Source: Pseudomonadota bacterium (GTDB lineage Bacteria; Desulfobacterota; SM23-61). Taken from it: 63,155 nt of DNA. The notes under the pieces are model-generated. The model saw only the letters and a program-made list of their open reading frames with translations. It had not been told where the DNA came from and did no database searches. The stretch covers positions 1 through 63,155 of the forward strand of contig JAHJQK010000104.1 in assembly GCA_018819135.1 (NCBI GenBank). Direction: 5' to 3'. Every line of letters begins with the position of its first letter. The first letter of the stretch is position 1. The translations under genes were made by a program, and so were the position numbers. Positions 34,011 through 45,500 of the stretch are shown here, in pieces.

Positions 34011-35483
34011 TTAATCTAATTTCGCCCGCTGGAAGGCGATGCAATGACCTAACGCCCGGGCGGCCCGATCGAGGGTTTTGAATACCGGAAAGCCGGCAGT
34101 CTGATAGACATCCCGCTCCCGGCGCCATTCGCTTTCCAAATCGATCATGCAGGCATCCGTGGTAATGTCCGGCAGGACCATAATGATGGGTTTTTGATAT
34201 TTTGCTCGGACTTCTTCACAGGCCTTGAGTAGTTCCGGCTGGAAGCTGAATTGAGAGAGGGGGCGATCATCCATTCTCAGACGATGCCGTACCTGGAAAA
34301 GGATATAGAAGAGGATCTGAATGACGATCAAGGTGTCAATTCCTTCGTCTTCACCGGCGGCTTCCATCACCTTCCGTAACATGGAGGGAGGAATCATAGG
34401 GTTTCCCAGGTCAACGGGGTTGCGCAAACTATTACCCACCGGCGGGAAAGAGGTTTTTAGTTTCTGCAGAATCGGCTGGGAAAAAAGGGGAACAGAAAGC
34501 CCCAGCCGCTCCAGGGAATCAGAAGCCGCCACGCTGATGGCTCCCCCTCCCCCCATCACGGAAACCCTTGGGCCGACGTAGTCCGCAAGGTAAAGAAAAG
34601 CGTAAATCGTATCGACTAACTCTTCTGCACTGGATACCTGGATTACTCCTGCCTGTTGGAGAGCCGCATTCCAAACCGCTTCCGAGCCTCCCATTGAGCC
34701 GGTATGGCTCATTACGGCCCGGCTTCCCGTAGCTGTTAGTCCCGCCTTCCAGAGGATTACCGGCTTCTTCCCTTTGTTTTCTTTCAGAATCCGCAGCAAC
34801 CTTGGCCCGTCCTCCACGCCTTCCACGTAGCCAGCGATGATCCGGGTCTTCTCATCCGCGTAAAAATATTCCAAAAGGTCGCAGGCGGCTACATCGCACC
34901 CATTGCCATAACTGACCATTTTGCTGAAACGGATGCCGAGTCCTTTGGCGATCTGGCCGAGGTCTACGCACAGCCCCCCGCTCTGGGAGAGAAAGCCTAC
35001 AGGACCGGTCTCTCTGGAAAAATTCTGACCGGGAAGGATCGTGAGTCCGCTCTCCGGGCAGTAAATGCCGAAGCAGTTGGGGCCAAGAATGCGGATACCC
35101 CGCCGAGCGATCCGGGAAATTTCTTCTTCCATTCTTCTTCCCTCGCGATTTCCCGTTTCTTTGAACCCGGAGGTCAAAATTTCAACCCCTTTCACCCCTT
35201 GGCGGAGACATTCTTCCAGAGCGCCGCTGACCAAAGGCGCGGGAATGGTTAGGATGGCCAAGTCCACTTCTCCTGGAATTTCTTTCAGTGACTGATATAC
35301 GGGGAACCCTTTTATCTCACCCCCTTCGGGGTTAACAGGATAAATTTTTCCTCCGTAGCCGATTTCCATAAGGGCACTGAGAATAATGTTGCCAAATTTG
35401 GCCAGTTCTGTAGAAGCCCCAATAACCGCAACGGATTTTGGATAAAAAATAGGCTCAAAAGCCTCCAGTATGGATCGGTTCAT
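34011..35483 (-). CDS. NDP-forming acyl-CoA synthetase, alpha-type (CoA-binding and ligase-CoA domains)
   Basis: A 490-residue protein with an N-terminal CoA-binding Rossmann domain (YPKSVAVIGASTELAKFGNI, YPVNPEGGEIKGFPVYQSLK) and succinyl-CoA-synthetase-like domains (PNCFGIYCPESGLTILPGQN, GFLSQSGGLCVDL). SHTGSMGGSEAVWNAALQQA contains the phosphohistidine, His260. The ATP-grasp domain of the beta subunit is absent, so a separate partner or a different ligase chemistry is needed. Such enzymes make acyl-CoA from acid, ATP and CoA, or gain ATP in the reverse direction. Confidence 0.88.
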   Translation of the reverse strand: MNRSILEAFEPIFYPKSVAVIGASTELAKFGNIILSALMEIGYGGKIYPVNPEGGEIKGFPVYQSLKEIPGEVDLAILTIPAPLVSGALEECLRQGVKGVEILTSGFKETGNREGRRMEEEISRIARRGIRILGPNCFGIYCPESGLTILPGQNFSRETGPVGFLSQSGGLCVDLGQIAKGLGIRFSKMVSYGNGCDVAACDLLEYFYADEKTRIIAGYVEGVEDGPRLLRILKENKGKKPVILWKAGLTATGSRAVMSHTGSMGGSEAVWNAALQQAGVIQVSSAEELVDTIYAFLYLADYVGPRVSVMGGGGAISVAASDSLERLGLSVPLFSQPILQKLKTSFPPVGNSLRNPVDLGNPMIPPSMLRKVMEAAGEDEGIDTLIVIQILFYILFQVRHRLRMDDRPLSQFSFQPELLKACEEVRAKYQKPIIMVLPDITTDACMIDLESEWRRERDVYQTAGFPVFKTLDRAARALGHCIAFQRAKLD

Positions 35484-35710
35484 GACCTTCCTTTCTGTAG
35501 CAGGTAGCGAAGCATTTTCTCAAACCCCCTTTTAAATACTCAACCAGAGGATGATTTGTCAAGGGAAGAAAGGGGCTTGCCAACCTCTGATTCCAAGGGC
35601 ATGGCCTCTCAACCAGGGCTGAGAATCCCTTACATAAAAAACCTGAGGTGGGCCAGAAGAAAGGGAGAATCGTTACGCCAAAAGCGGAGATTACGGGCTA
35701 AGGGATTTGC

Positions 35711-37285
35711 TTACCCTCTTTTTAAAACCCGGCGCAAGATTTTCCCGGAGGGATTCTTGGGGACCTCCGCGATAAGGGCCACTTCGCGGATTTGCTTATA
35801 GGAGGGAACCTGGTCGGCTACGAATTCCATAAGTTCTTGAGGAGCAATCGTCCATCCTTCCCGCAGAACAATGAAAGCCTTGGGAATCTCCCCCGCTTGG
35901 TCATCGGGGATGCCTACGACCGCACAATCCTTTACCGCCGGATGTTCCATCAGGAGGGCTTCCAACTCCGCCGGTGCAACCTGGGTATCTTGAAATTTAA
36001 TCATCTCCCTCTTCCGGTCCAGGATATAGACATATCCCTCCTCGTCCATTTTAGCGATATCTCCTGTGTAAAGCCAGCCCTCGCGGAGGGCTAACCGGGT
36101 GTCCTCGGGGTGCTTCCAGTATCCTTGGAAGACGTTGGGGCCCCGGACCGCTAACTCTCCAGGCTCGCCCACTGGCATTTCCTGCTTCCCCGTTGGCCAA
36201 TCCATAATCCGATCTTGGCAATCGCTGACGGCAATGCCCACGGAGTTTTCTTTAATCCGCCCAGGCGGGTTGGCATGTGTAGTGGGGGAAGCCTCGCTAA
36301 GCCCGTAATGTCGGCCCACAGGCACCCCGAAATTCTCCTGGATCTCCCGGGAAACGGCTGGGGGGAGAGGAGCGGCGCCCACCCAAATAAATCGTAAAGA
36401 AGAGACCTCATAGTTGGCGGCATGGCGCAGGCTGAGAAAAGCCAGGAGCGCCGGTGGGACGCTGAAGAGTATGGAGGCGCGGTATTTCTCGATAAGACGC
36501 AGGCATTCCTCCGCCTCAAACCGGGCCATGATTACCTGGGTTACTCCTAAATAGACGGTACCACAGAGAAAGTAGGTCAGGCCATAAATGTGATAAAAAG
36601 GGAGGAAGCTGATGAAAATATCATCCTCACGGACTTCCACTGCATGCATGGACTGGAGGGCGTTGGCCACAAGGTTGAAATGGGTAATCATCACCCCTTT
36701 GTTCAAGCCGGCCGTACCTGAAGAATAAGGAAGGGCGGCCAGATCTTCTTGAGGATGAATCCGCAAAGACGGAAAAGGAGGAAAGGCAGAAGATTCTTTT
36801 AAAAGGTCTGCAAGAGCGAAGATCTTTTCTTTCTCGGGCTTCGGCCCCCGGATAACAATGATTTCCTCCAGGGTCGGAAGTTCGGGAAGAATCCTTTCAA
36901 TAATGGGAAAAAGGGTATGCTGGACCATCAAAATTTTGCTCTCGGCGTCGTTAATCTGGTGTTTGACTTTCCGCTCGCGAAAAGTAGGGTTCACGGGGGA
37001 GACGACTGCACCCACTTTCATGGCGGCGTAGAATCCCACGAGATATTCCCACCCATTTTCCATAAAAAAAGAGAGCCGGTCACCCTTTTCTACCCCCCAG
37101 GAAAAGAAGGCACCGGCAAGCGTATCGCTCTCCCGATCGAGATCGGTAAAGGTAAGCTCTCGGGCTCCCCGGGGGTCGATGATGGCCAGTTTCTGCGGCA
37201 GGCGCTGGGCGGTCTTCTTTAAAATTTCATAGACCGGGATAATAGGATATTGGAGCGGAGGGCGTTTTAATTTTCGTTGAGTCAT
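35711..37285 (-). CDS. AMP-forming acyl-CoA synthetase
   Basis: A 524-residue ANL-superfamily ligase with LPYSSGTAGLNKGVMITHFN (phosphate-binding loop), ISFLPFYHIYGLTYF, GRHYGLSEASPTTHANPPGR, LYTGDIAKMDEEGYVYILDR and the catalytic Lys in PKNPSGKILRRVL. It activates a carboxylic acid as acyl-AMP and then the CoA thioester; resemblance to 4-coumarate/long-chain ligases leaves the substrate open. Its ATG overlaps the stop of the ABC binding-protein gene (ATGA), so uptake and activation are probably co-expressed. Confidence 0.95.
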   Translation of the reverse strand: MTQRKLKRPPLQYPIIPVYEILKKTAQRLPQKLAIIDPRGARELTFTDLDRESDTLAGAFFSWGVEKGDRLSFFMENGWEYLVGFYAAMKVGAVVSPVNPTFRERKVKHQINDAESKILMVQHTLFPIIERILPELPTLEEIIVIRGPKPEKEKIFALADLLKESSAFPPFPSLRIHPQEDLAALPYSSGTAGLNKGVMITHFNLVANALQSMHAVEVREDDIFISFLPFYHIYGLTYFLCGTVYLGVTQVIMARFEAEECLRLIEKYRASILFSVPPALLAFLSLRHAANYEVSSLRFIWVGAAPLPPAVSREIQENFGVPVGRHYGLSEASPTTHANPPGRIKENSVGIAVSDCQDRIMDWPTGKQEMPVGEPGELAVRGPNVFQGYWKHPEDTRLALREGWLYTGDIAKMDEEGYVYILDRKREMIKFQDTQVAPAELEALLMEHPAVKDCAVVGIPDDQAGEIPKAFIVLREGWTIAPQELMEFVADQVPSYKQIREVALIAEVPKNPSGKILRRVLKRG

Positions 37286-38493
37286 GGATGAAACGAATCA
37301 GGCCCGAAAGCTTTGAGGTCCCCGAGGATAGCAAAGGGATAATCGGAGATGAACGTGCTGGTGCCGCACCAAATGGGCCATAACGCTCGATGGTCAGTGG
37401 GGCGAATAGCCAATGGCCCGATGGGAGTACGGAAACTCAATCCGGGTAAGGTTCTTAAGACTCTTTCCGGGTTCAAAGATCCTCCTTTTTTCATCGCTTC
37501 CACGAGGGCGTAGATGCTTACATATCCACTTAAGGCTTCCAGGCCCGGGTAAGATTGATTTTTTTCTCTGTAACGGGAAACAAATTCTTTGGTTTCTTGC
37601 CAACCCAAAGCCCAGAAAGGAAAAGCACTTATACCCCAAATTCCTTCCGGGGTATCTTTCTTCAAGGCCACCAGAGATTCAAGGTTTCCACTTTCCAGTT
37701 CAAAGTGGGTTATCTTTTTAAAATAATCCTGTTTTTGGGCTGCTTTAACAAAGCGGAGCCATTCCTTGGCACCGAGATGACTCAGGCAAACTTCGGTCTT
37801 GGCTGCCAGGATAGTTCGTAAATAGGGACCGTAATCTCCCACTTTTTTCGCGAGAAGAATCTCCCCCACCGGTTGAGCGTCCGGTTTTAACCTCCGCAAC
37901 TCTTCCCAAAAATACTTCACCCAATTACGGCCAATATTAGATTCTGGAGCCAGGAGAAAGAATTTTTTTTGGGGTAGTTGGGCGGCTGTTCGAACAGCGG
38001 CTCTTTGAAAAGCTTCCGGGGCAGGGCTGATCCAAAAAAGATTAGGTGGTTCCGCTCCGGTTGAGATCGTTTCCATAAAATCAATGGGAAAAGCCAAGAA
38101 GGGAAGTCTTTCCTCCTGGGCCAGCTTCGCCACGGGAAGAATCGCCTCTTTGGCCACGGCCCCCAGAAGAAAATGCAGTTGCTCTTCTATAATGATCTGG
38201 TGCAGCTCCTTGAGTTCCTTCTCCCGGGTGTGGAGGCCTTGCCTCAGGACCAGTAAGAATTGGATCCCCTGTTTTCCTTCCCGGGCATTCAACTCAGCCA
38301 CGGCCATCTCTGCTCCCCGGAGGTAAGGTTGGCTTGCGCTCGTCTTAAATTCTTGAGGAGGAATCAAGAGACCGATTTTGACCGGTTCTACCCCCCAGGC
38401 CTTCGCAGCAAAAGAAAAAAAGAGGAAAAAATAAAAAGGGATAAGGCAGTATTGAATTTTTATTCTCCGCCCGGGCCAGGGGAAAGCTTCCAT
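37282..38493 (-). CDS. ABC-type branched-chain-amino-acid-like substrate-binding protein
   Basis: A 403-residue periplasmic-binding-fold protein (Peripla_BP_6, LivJ-like) with an N-terminal hydrophobic signal (FYFFLFFSFAAKAWG) followed by VKIGLLIPPQEF. LRGAEMAVAELNAREGKQGI, AKLAQEERLPFLAFPIDF and LEALSGYVSIYALVEAMKKG are typical. No cognate permease or ATPase is near, so it uses components encoded elsewhere or is a sensor. The overlap with the AMP-ligase gene links it to acid activation. Confidence 0.85.
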   Translation of the reverse strand: MEAFPWPGRRIKIQYCLIPFYFFLFFSFAAKAWGVEPVKIGLLIPPQEFKTSASQPYLRGAEMAVAELNAREGKQGIQFLLVLRQGLHTREKELKELHQIIIEEQLHFLLGAVAKEAILPVAKLAQEERLPFLAFPIDFMETISTGAEPPNLFWISPAPEAFQRAAVRTAAQLPQKKFFLLAPESNIGRNWVKYFWEELRRLKPDAQPVGEILLAKKVGDYGPYLRTILAAKTEVCLSHLGAKEWLRFVKAAQKQDYFKKITHFELESGNLESLVALKKDTPEGIWGISAFPFWALGWQETKEFVSRYREKNQSYPGLEALSGYVSIYALVEAMKKGGSLNPERVLRTLPGLSFRTPIGPLAIRPTDHRALWPIWCGTSTFISDYPFAILGDLKAFGPDSFHP

Positions 38494-38518
38494 TTTCGTT
38501 CCTAAAAAATAAATTTAA

Positions 38519-38622
38519 TAGGACGCAGATTTACGCAGATAACCGCAGATAATTATTTTCTTTTTAATTTATCCTGATAATCCGTGTACATCCGTGTCCA
38601 AAAAGGAATTTCCTGTACAATC
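38519..38622. repeat. Dispersed repeat family A (copy 5)
   Basis: Near-duplicate of copy 4, lying upstream of the binding-protein gene. The remaining 38623-38836 shows no gene. A weak minus-strand promoter is possible there (TTGACA as complement of 38810-38815, ATAAGG as complement of 38787-38792, 17-bp spacer). Confidence 0.85.
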
Positions 38623-38836
38623 AAGTTCGTTGGCAATCCGCGCCAGAAAGCTTAAGGGAATGGAAAATCCTCCCTCGGAAGTTAACAAGGTTTGCAATTT
38701 GCGGGAATGAAAGTTTGGATTCTTTTGATCGCTGTTCGGTAAAAAACTTCCTGGAAATGCTCCACTTCTTCAATGCTTTGGTAGCACCTTATCTCAAGGA
38801 AGGCAGGGATGTCAAGAGAATTAAAAAACACCGGAT

Positions 38837-40059
<1,223 letters not shown>

Positions 40060-40063
<4 letters not shown>

Positions 40064-40809
40064 GGGGATGTTTCCTCTATTATTGTAGGCATCTGGGCCA
40101 GATCCTGGGCAGCTTGTCTGGGCGGAGAGGGAGAGTCTTGAATGACCTTCCCATCCCTGAAGACCACATGCCGACTGGCATAGGTGGCGATGTCTGACTC
40201 ATGGGTCACGAGAATGATGGTGATCCGGGATTCCTGGTTGAGCTTTTGAAAGATATCGATAATCTCCAAGCTGGTGCGGGTATCCAGGTTCCCAGTGGGC
40301 TCATCGGCCAGGATCAACGAGGGCCGGTTGACCAAGGCTCGAGCAATGGCCACCCTTTGCTGCTGTCCCCCCGAGAGCTGGCTGGGAAGATGGTGTTCCC
40401 TTCCGTTTAGGCCCACCTCGGTCAAGGCTTCCATAGCCCTCTGTCGCCTCGCCTGGGAGGAGGAGCCATTGTAGAAAAGGGGAAGCTCGACGTTTTCCAG
40501 CGCCGAGGTCCGGCTTAAGAGGTTAAAGCTCTGGAAGACAAAGCCGATCTTTTTATTCCGAATCCGGGCCAATTCGTCCCTGCTCAATCCGGAGATGTTC
40601 GCGCTTTCAAAAAAATAGTTCCCCTGGGTGGGCCGGTCCAAGCAACCGATGATGTTCATGAAAGTTGACTTTCCAGATCCCGAAGCTCCCATGATGGCAA
40701 TAAATTCGCCAGACTGGATGGTCAAACCCATCCCCTTCAGCGCAGGAACCTGGACTTCCCCCAGATAGTAAATCTTCACTAAATGTTCGACGCGAATCAG
40801 TTCACTCAT
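40060..40809 (-). CDS. MacB/LolD-like ABC transporter ATPase
   Basis: A 249-residue ATPase from ATG 40809; the longer frame to 40869 is coded by repeat B3 and is rejected. Walker A ([20 protein letters not shown]), Q-loop ([20 protein letters not shown]), signature [20 protein letters not shown], Walker B ([12 protein letters not shown]) and the switch His ([10 protein letters not shown]) are all present. It pairs with the permease downstream. Confidence 0.96.
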
Positions 40810-40820
40810 AAAATTCTTTT

Positions 40821-40972
40821 CGCCACAGAGAGCACAGAGATCACCGAGATAAATTAAGATAAGAAACAATAACCCTCTCCCGTCAAGGGAGAGGGAGTAT
40901 TTTTGACCTTTTACGATTTCATCATTTTTGAATTCATTTTTTTCTCTGTGTTCTCTGTGACCTCTGCGGTGA
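40821..40972. repeat. Dispersed repeat family B (copy 3)
   Basis: CGCCACAGAGAGCACAGAGA at the left and CTCTGTGTTCTCTGTGACCT at the right, inserted between the MacA-like gene and the ATPase gene inside the efflux operon. Confidence 0.8.
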
Positions 40973-40977
40973 GAATT

Positions 40978-42594
40978 TCAACGGAATCCTCTCATGGAGG
41001 GCGATGTCTGCGTGGCCGCAGGCTTGTTATTTTTTCCGAGGGCATCCGTAATCACTTCCTGACCTTCCTGCAAAGCGCCCGCAATCACCTCGGTGTTAGA
41101 TCCGTCTGAAATCCCGGTAGTGATTTCCACCGGCACGGGCTTTCCTTGGGGCATTAGCGTCCATACTTTATAAACCGGGACCGGACCCTGGTCCCCCTCC
41201 GAACGCTGGACCATCTGATCGTATTTCTTTTTCTGTTCTTCCGTAAGCAGCGAGTGAATCTTCAGGCGATTTTGTAAGCGAATTTCTTTGGCCTTCGTCT
41301 TTGCTTCTTCCGGTCCTCCTGCCTTGCGGGCCGCCTGAATTTCAGTTCGGGCATCTTGCAGAATGCGGGATATATTAGCCTGTTGCTGCGGGGTAAGTTT
41401 GAGTTCGGTCTTCAGTCTTTCCAGGGTCCGCTCTGGACTTGTAACAACGGGTGATGAAGTTGCCTCCGCTGCGGCTTGTTGCGGGGAGGCCATCGCTTCT
41501 TTTTTGGCGAATTCCGGCCGGAAGCGGAGAGCGGCGTTGGGGACCTTGAGCACATTACTCTTGTGGGCTACCAGGATGGAGGCGTTAGCCGTCATGCCTG
41601 GCCTCAACTTGAGTTCCGGGTTTTTAACTTTGATGACCACATTGTAGGTAACCACGTTTTGAATGGTCATGGGGGCGTTACGGATTTCGGTTACTTTTCC
41701 TTTGAAGACGATCTGGGGGTAGGCATCCACCGTGAAGGTCGTTTCTTGCCCCACGGACACCCTGCCGATATCCGCCTCGCTGACATTCGTTTCCACCTGC
41801 ATTTCGGTCAAATCTTGCGCAATGGTAAAGAGCGTGGGAGCCTGCAGGCTGGCAGCAACCGTCTGGCCCACGTCCACGTTACGGGAAATGACGGTCCCGT
41901 TCACCGGGGCCGTAATACGCGCATGGTCCAGGTTTACCTGGGCCAGCTCCAGTTCGGCTTCAGCCTGTTTTATCTGAGCCCGAGCTGATTCCAGGCGGGC
42001 TTGCGCCGATTCAAGTTGGGCCTCTGTGGCTTTCTTTTGGGCTTGAGCGGCTTCGAGTTGGGCCGCTGCTGAATCGTAGGCTGTCTGGGCCGTGTCGCGG
42101 TCACTGGCGGCAATTAAATTGCGCGAGAAAAGTTCCAGCGATCGATTCAAATTTCTTTTGGCGTCTTCCAGGGCCACGCGGGCTTTCAGGACATTGGCTT
42201 TGCTCGCCTCCACATTGGAGCGGGCGGTGGCAATATCCGCCTGGGCATTCAAAAAGGCCGCTTTCGTGTTTTCCACCTTGGCCTTGGCCTGGGAAACATG
42301 GGCCTGGAATATGGCCGGGTCAATCTGGGCGATGAGCTGACCTTTTTTTACAGTAGAATTGAAATCCGCGTAAAGCTTCTGTATTGTGCCGGAAACTTGG
42401 GAACCCACCAAAACAGTAATCACGGGGTTCAGCGTGCCGTTGGCATTGACGTAGGTGGACAGGCTGCCTCGTTCAACTTTGACCGTACGATACTTGACGG
42501 CGGGGGCCTGCGCATTGAAAAAGTAAGCAACTCCGAGCGCCCCGGCGGCGATCAGGATGACGGCGATGATCCAAAGGGTCGATTTCCTTTTCAC
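40978..42594 (-). CDS. MacA-like periplasmic adaptor with embedded LTxxQ segment
   Basis: A 538-residue membrane-fusion protein, clearly longer than MacA (about 370). It has an N-terminal anchor, a lipoyl half-motif, a long coiled coil (about 95-220, rich in AQAQKKATEAQLESAQARLE-like repeats) and beta-barrel domains. Residues about 365-470 form an insertion with LTPQQQANISRILQDARTEI at 400 and LLTEEQKKKYDQM near 450. This is the double LTxxQ pattern of Spy/CpxP periplasmic chaperones, placed before the C-terminal membrane-proximal domain. Its start overlaps the end of the RND gene by 4 bp. Confidence 0.9.
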   Translation of the reverse strand: MKRKSTLWIIAVILIAAGALGVAYFFNAQAPAVKYRTVKVERGSLSTYVNANGTLNPVITVLVGSQVSGTIQKLYADFNSTVKKGQLIAQIDPAIFQAHVSQAKAKVENTKAAFLNAQADIATARSNVEASKANVLKARVALEDAKRNLNRSLELFSRNLIAASDRDTAQTAYDSAAAQLEAAQAQKKATEAQLESAQARLESARAQIKQAEAELELAQVNLDHARITAPVNGTVISRNVDVGQTVAASLQAPTLFTIAQDLTEMQVETNVSEADIGRVSVGQETTFTVDAYPQIVFKGKVTEIRNAPMTIQNVVTYNVVIKVKNPELKLRPGMTANASILVAHKSNVLKVPNAALRFRPEFAKKEAMASPQQAAAEATSSPVVTSPERTLERLKTELKLTPQQQANISRILQDARTEIQAARKAGGPEEAKTKAKEIRLQNRLKIHSLLTEEQKKKYDQMVQRSEGDQGPVPVYKVWTLMPQGKPVPVEITTGISDGSNTEVIAGALQEGQEVITDALGKNNKPAATQTSPSMRGFR

Positions 42595-45500
42595 GTTGTT
42601 CCGTTGTTCCCTTCCGGAGCGATTCCCGGCTTGAACCGTTCCTCGAAGATGGTGTAAAGAGTGGGGATGAATATCAGAGTTAGAAGCGTGGAAACGGCGA
42701 GCCCCCCGATCACCGCGATGGCCATTGGCGCATTCGATTCCGAACCTTCCCCTAAGCCGATGGCCATGGGAGTCAATGCCAAAATGGTGGTGACCGTAGT
42801 CATGAGAATCGGCCTCAGCCGCGTCCGTCCGGCCAGGATCACCGCTTCCTGAAGCGGCACTCCCCGCCGCCGAAGTTGATTCGTGTAATCAACCAGAAGA
42901 ATTCCGTTACTGACGACGATCCCGGCCATCATGATGATGCCCATGAAAGAGACCACCGAAAGATTGGTCTCCGTCAGGAACAAGATCCAGATCACCCCAA
43001 TTAAACCCAGAGGAACCGAAAACATAATGATAAAAGGATCCAATAGGGATTTGAATTGCGAGGCCAACACCATATAGACGAGCACGATGGCCAGGATCAG
43101 GGCAAACAGCAGGGCTTGGAAAGATTCTTTCTGACTCTCCACCGCACCACCCAAGTTGACCCGGAAGTTCGGCGGAATGGGGATTTGGTCGAGCTTGGCC
43201 TGAATGTCCTGCGCGATGCTTCCCAGGTCACGGCCGAAGGTGGTGGCCGTCACGTGGATGATGCGCTGCTGGTATTTTCGCTCAATCTGAATCGGGCCGA
43301 CTCCCCGGCTAATGGTCGCCACATTGTCCAAGGGAATGGGCTGTCCTTGGGGGTTGAAAATAAAGATCTGGCTGAGGTCGGTGATGGAAACCCGGTCTTT
43401 TTCCTGGGCGCGAACGTTGATGTCATATTGATTGCCGGTTAGAGGGTCGGAGAAGATCGAAGCATCGTAACCGTTGATAAACGTCTGGATGTTGCGGGCA
43501 ATTTGGGCCACGTTCAAACCCAGAAGCGCCGCTCTCTCCCGGTCAATGACGATGTTTTGTTGCGGATAGTCGGGCTCCCGGCTGACCTGAATGTCTTTCA
43601 CCCCCTGAATGGGCTGGATCGCGGCGGCCACTTCTTCCGCTAATTTTGCCGCGGTTTTGAAGTCGTACCCCAAAATCTCGATGTCGATGGGATCATCGTA
43701 GCCGAAGGAAACCAACCGGCTGACGAGCCCCCCGGAGGAAAAAAAGATTTTCACCCCGGGAAATTCCTCTCGCAAAAGAGGCCGGAGTTTGTTCATCAGA
43801 GTGTCCGAGGAGATCTTTCTCTCTTCTGGAGGAACAAGGCGAGCCCGGACGTACCCCATGTGGGGCCCCGTATTGCGGGACCAAATCGCCGCAACGCCCC
43901 CGCTAGGGATGCCAAAATTCACCTGGGTGGCCCGAGTTTCCCTGCCGGCATGCTCTTCAATGATTTCCTCCATCCGGGCCGCGACCCGAGCCGATTCCTC
44001 CAATCGCGTTCCGACGGGCAATTGGACGGTGAAACGGAACTGGCTTTCATCTATGGACGGAAAGAATTCGCTACCGATAAAAAGATAAAGGGGGAGACTG
44101 CCGAAAAAAACTAAGACGACGCTCAGAACGACTGTCTTGCGGTGCCCTAAGCCCCAGGTCAGGATGGCCTGATAACCGGCGTCGGTTGCTTCGAACCAGC
44201 TTTTAAAGCGCCATTTCATGCGGTCCAAAAAGGAAGGGGAGGCCGGTAGAGCCCCTTCCGTCTCCGGATGCAGGTATTTATGGCTGAGGACCGGGATGAC
44301 GGTGAGAGAAACAAAATAGGAGGCAACCAAAGAAAAAGCAACGGTGAGAGCCAGAGGGGTAAAGAACAATCGAGCGATTCCGGTGATGAAAGCCACCGGG
44401 AGGAATACCACAATCGTCGTGATCGTGGAGGCCAAAACCGCCAGGGCGACTTCATTGGAACCCTGGATGGCGGCCGTCTCGGGGGATTCCCCCGCGGTCC
44501 GGTGCCGGTAAATACTCTCCAGCACCACAATGGCATCGTCGACCAGGCGCCCCACCCCCAAGGCCAACCCGCCCAAAGTAAAGATATTCACCGTAAGATT
44601 ATTAAAGTAGAGAAGGATGAAGGCGCAGACGATCGAAATCGGTATGGCCAGCGAGACAATCAGGGTGCTGCGGAGATTGCGCAGAAAAACCAACAAAATC
44701 AGCATGGCTAGACCGGCGCCCATCAAAGCATGGTGCTGCAGGTTTTTAATGGAGTTGCGAATGTAAGTGGATTGGTCGAAAAGTTCAAGCATCTGGACGC
44801 CGGGGGGGAGTATCTTTTGAATCCGGGGCAGGGCCTTGCGAACATCGTCGACGACCTGGATGGTGTTCGTCCCGGATGTTTTCTGGACGCCCATGCCGAC
44901 GGCCGGTTGACCGTTTATGCGGATCAGGTCGGTCTGGTCCTGGAAGTCATCTTTGACCTGAGCCACATCCCGGATGTAGACCGGGTTCTTACGCACGTTG
45001 GAGACGATGATGTTTTCGATCGGCTTCACCATGCTGAATTGGGTCTCGGTAAAAAGGCGGTAATCATAGGGGCCCGCCTTGATATTCCCCGAAGGGAGGA
45101 TTAGATTGGCCTGCTGAACTGCCTGGATGACGGCGTCCGGAGAAAGATTGAAAGCCCGCAAGCGCTGCCGGTCAAAATAAATCAATATTTCGCGGACCTT
45201 TCCTCCGGAGACGCGGGCCGAGGCAACGTTGGGGACGCGCTCCAGTTCGGGTCCTACCTGGTTGGAAGCGATGTCGTAGAGTTGTCCTTCATTGAGCCCC
45301 CCTCCCGACAGGGCAATATAGATGACCGAGATCTGAGAAACGTCAAACCGCCGGATGATCGGATATTGAACTTCCTTGGGAAGGCTTCCCACGATCAGAT
45401 TGATGGCCTGGACCACGTCGGACTGGGCGGTATCCATGTTGGTTCCCCAGTTGAAGTAGGCTGTGACCAGGGAAGCTCCCTGCCGCGAAAGGGAAGTGAC

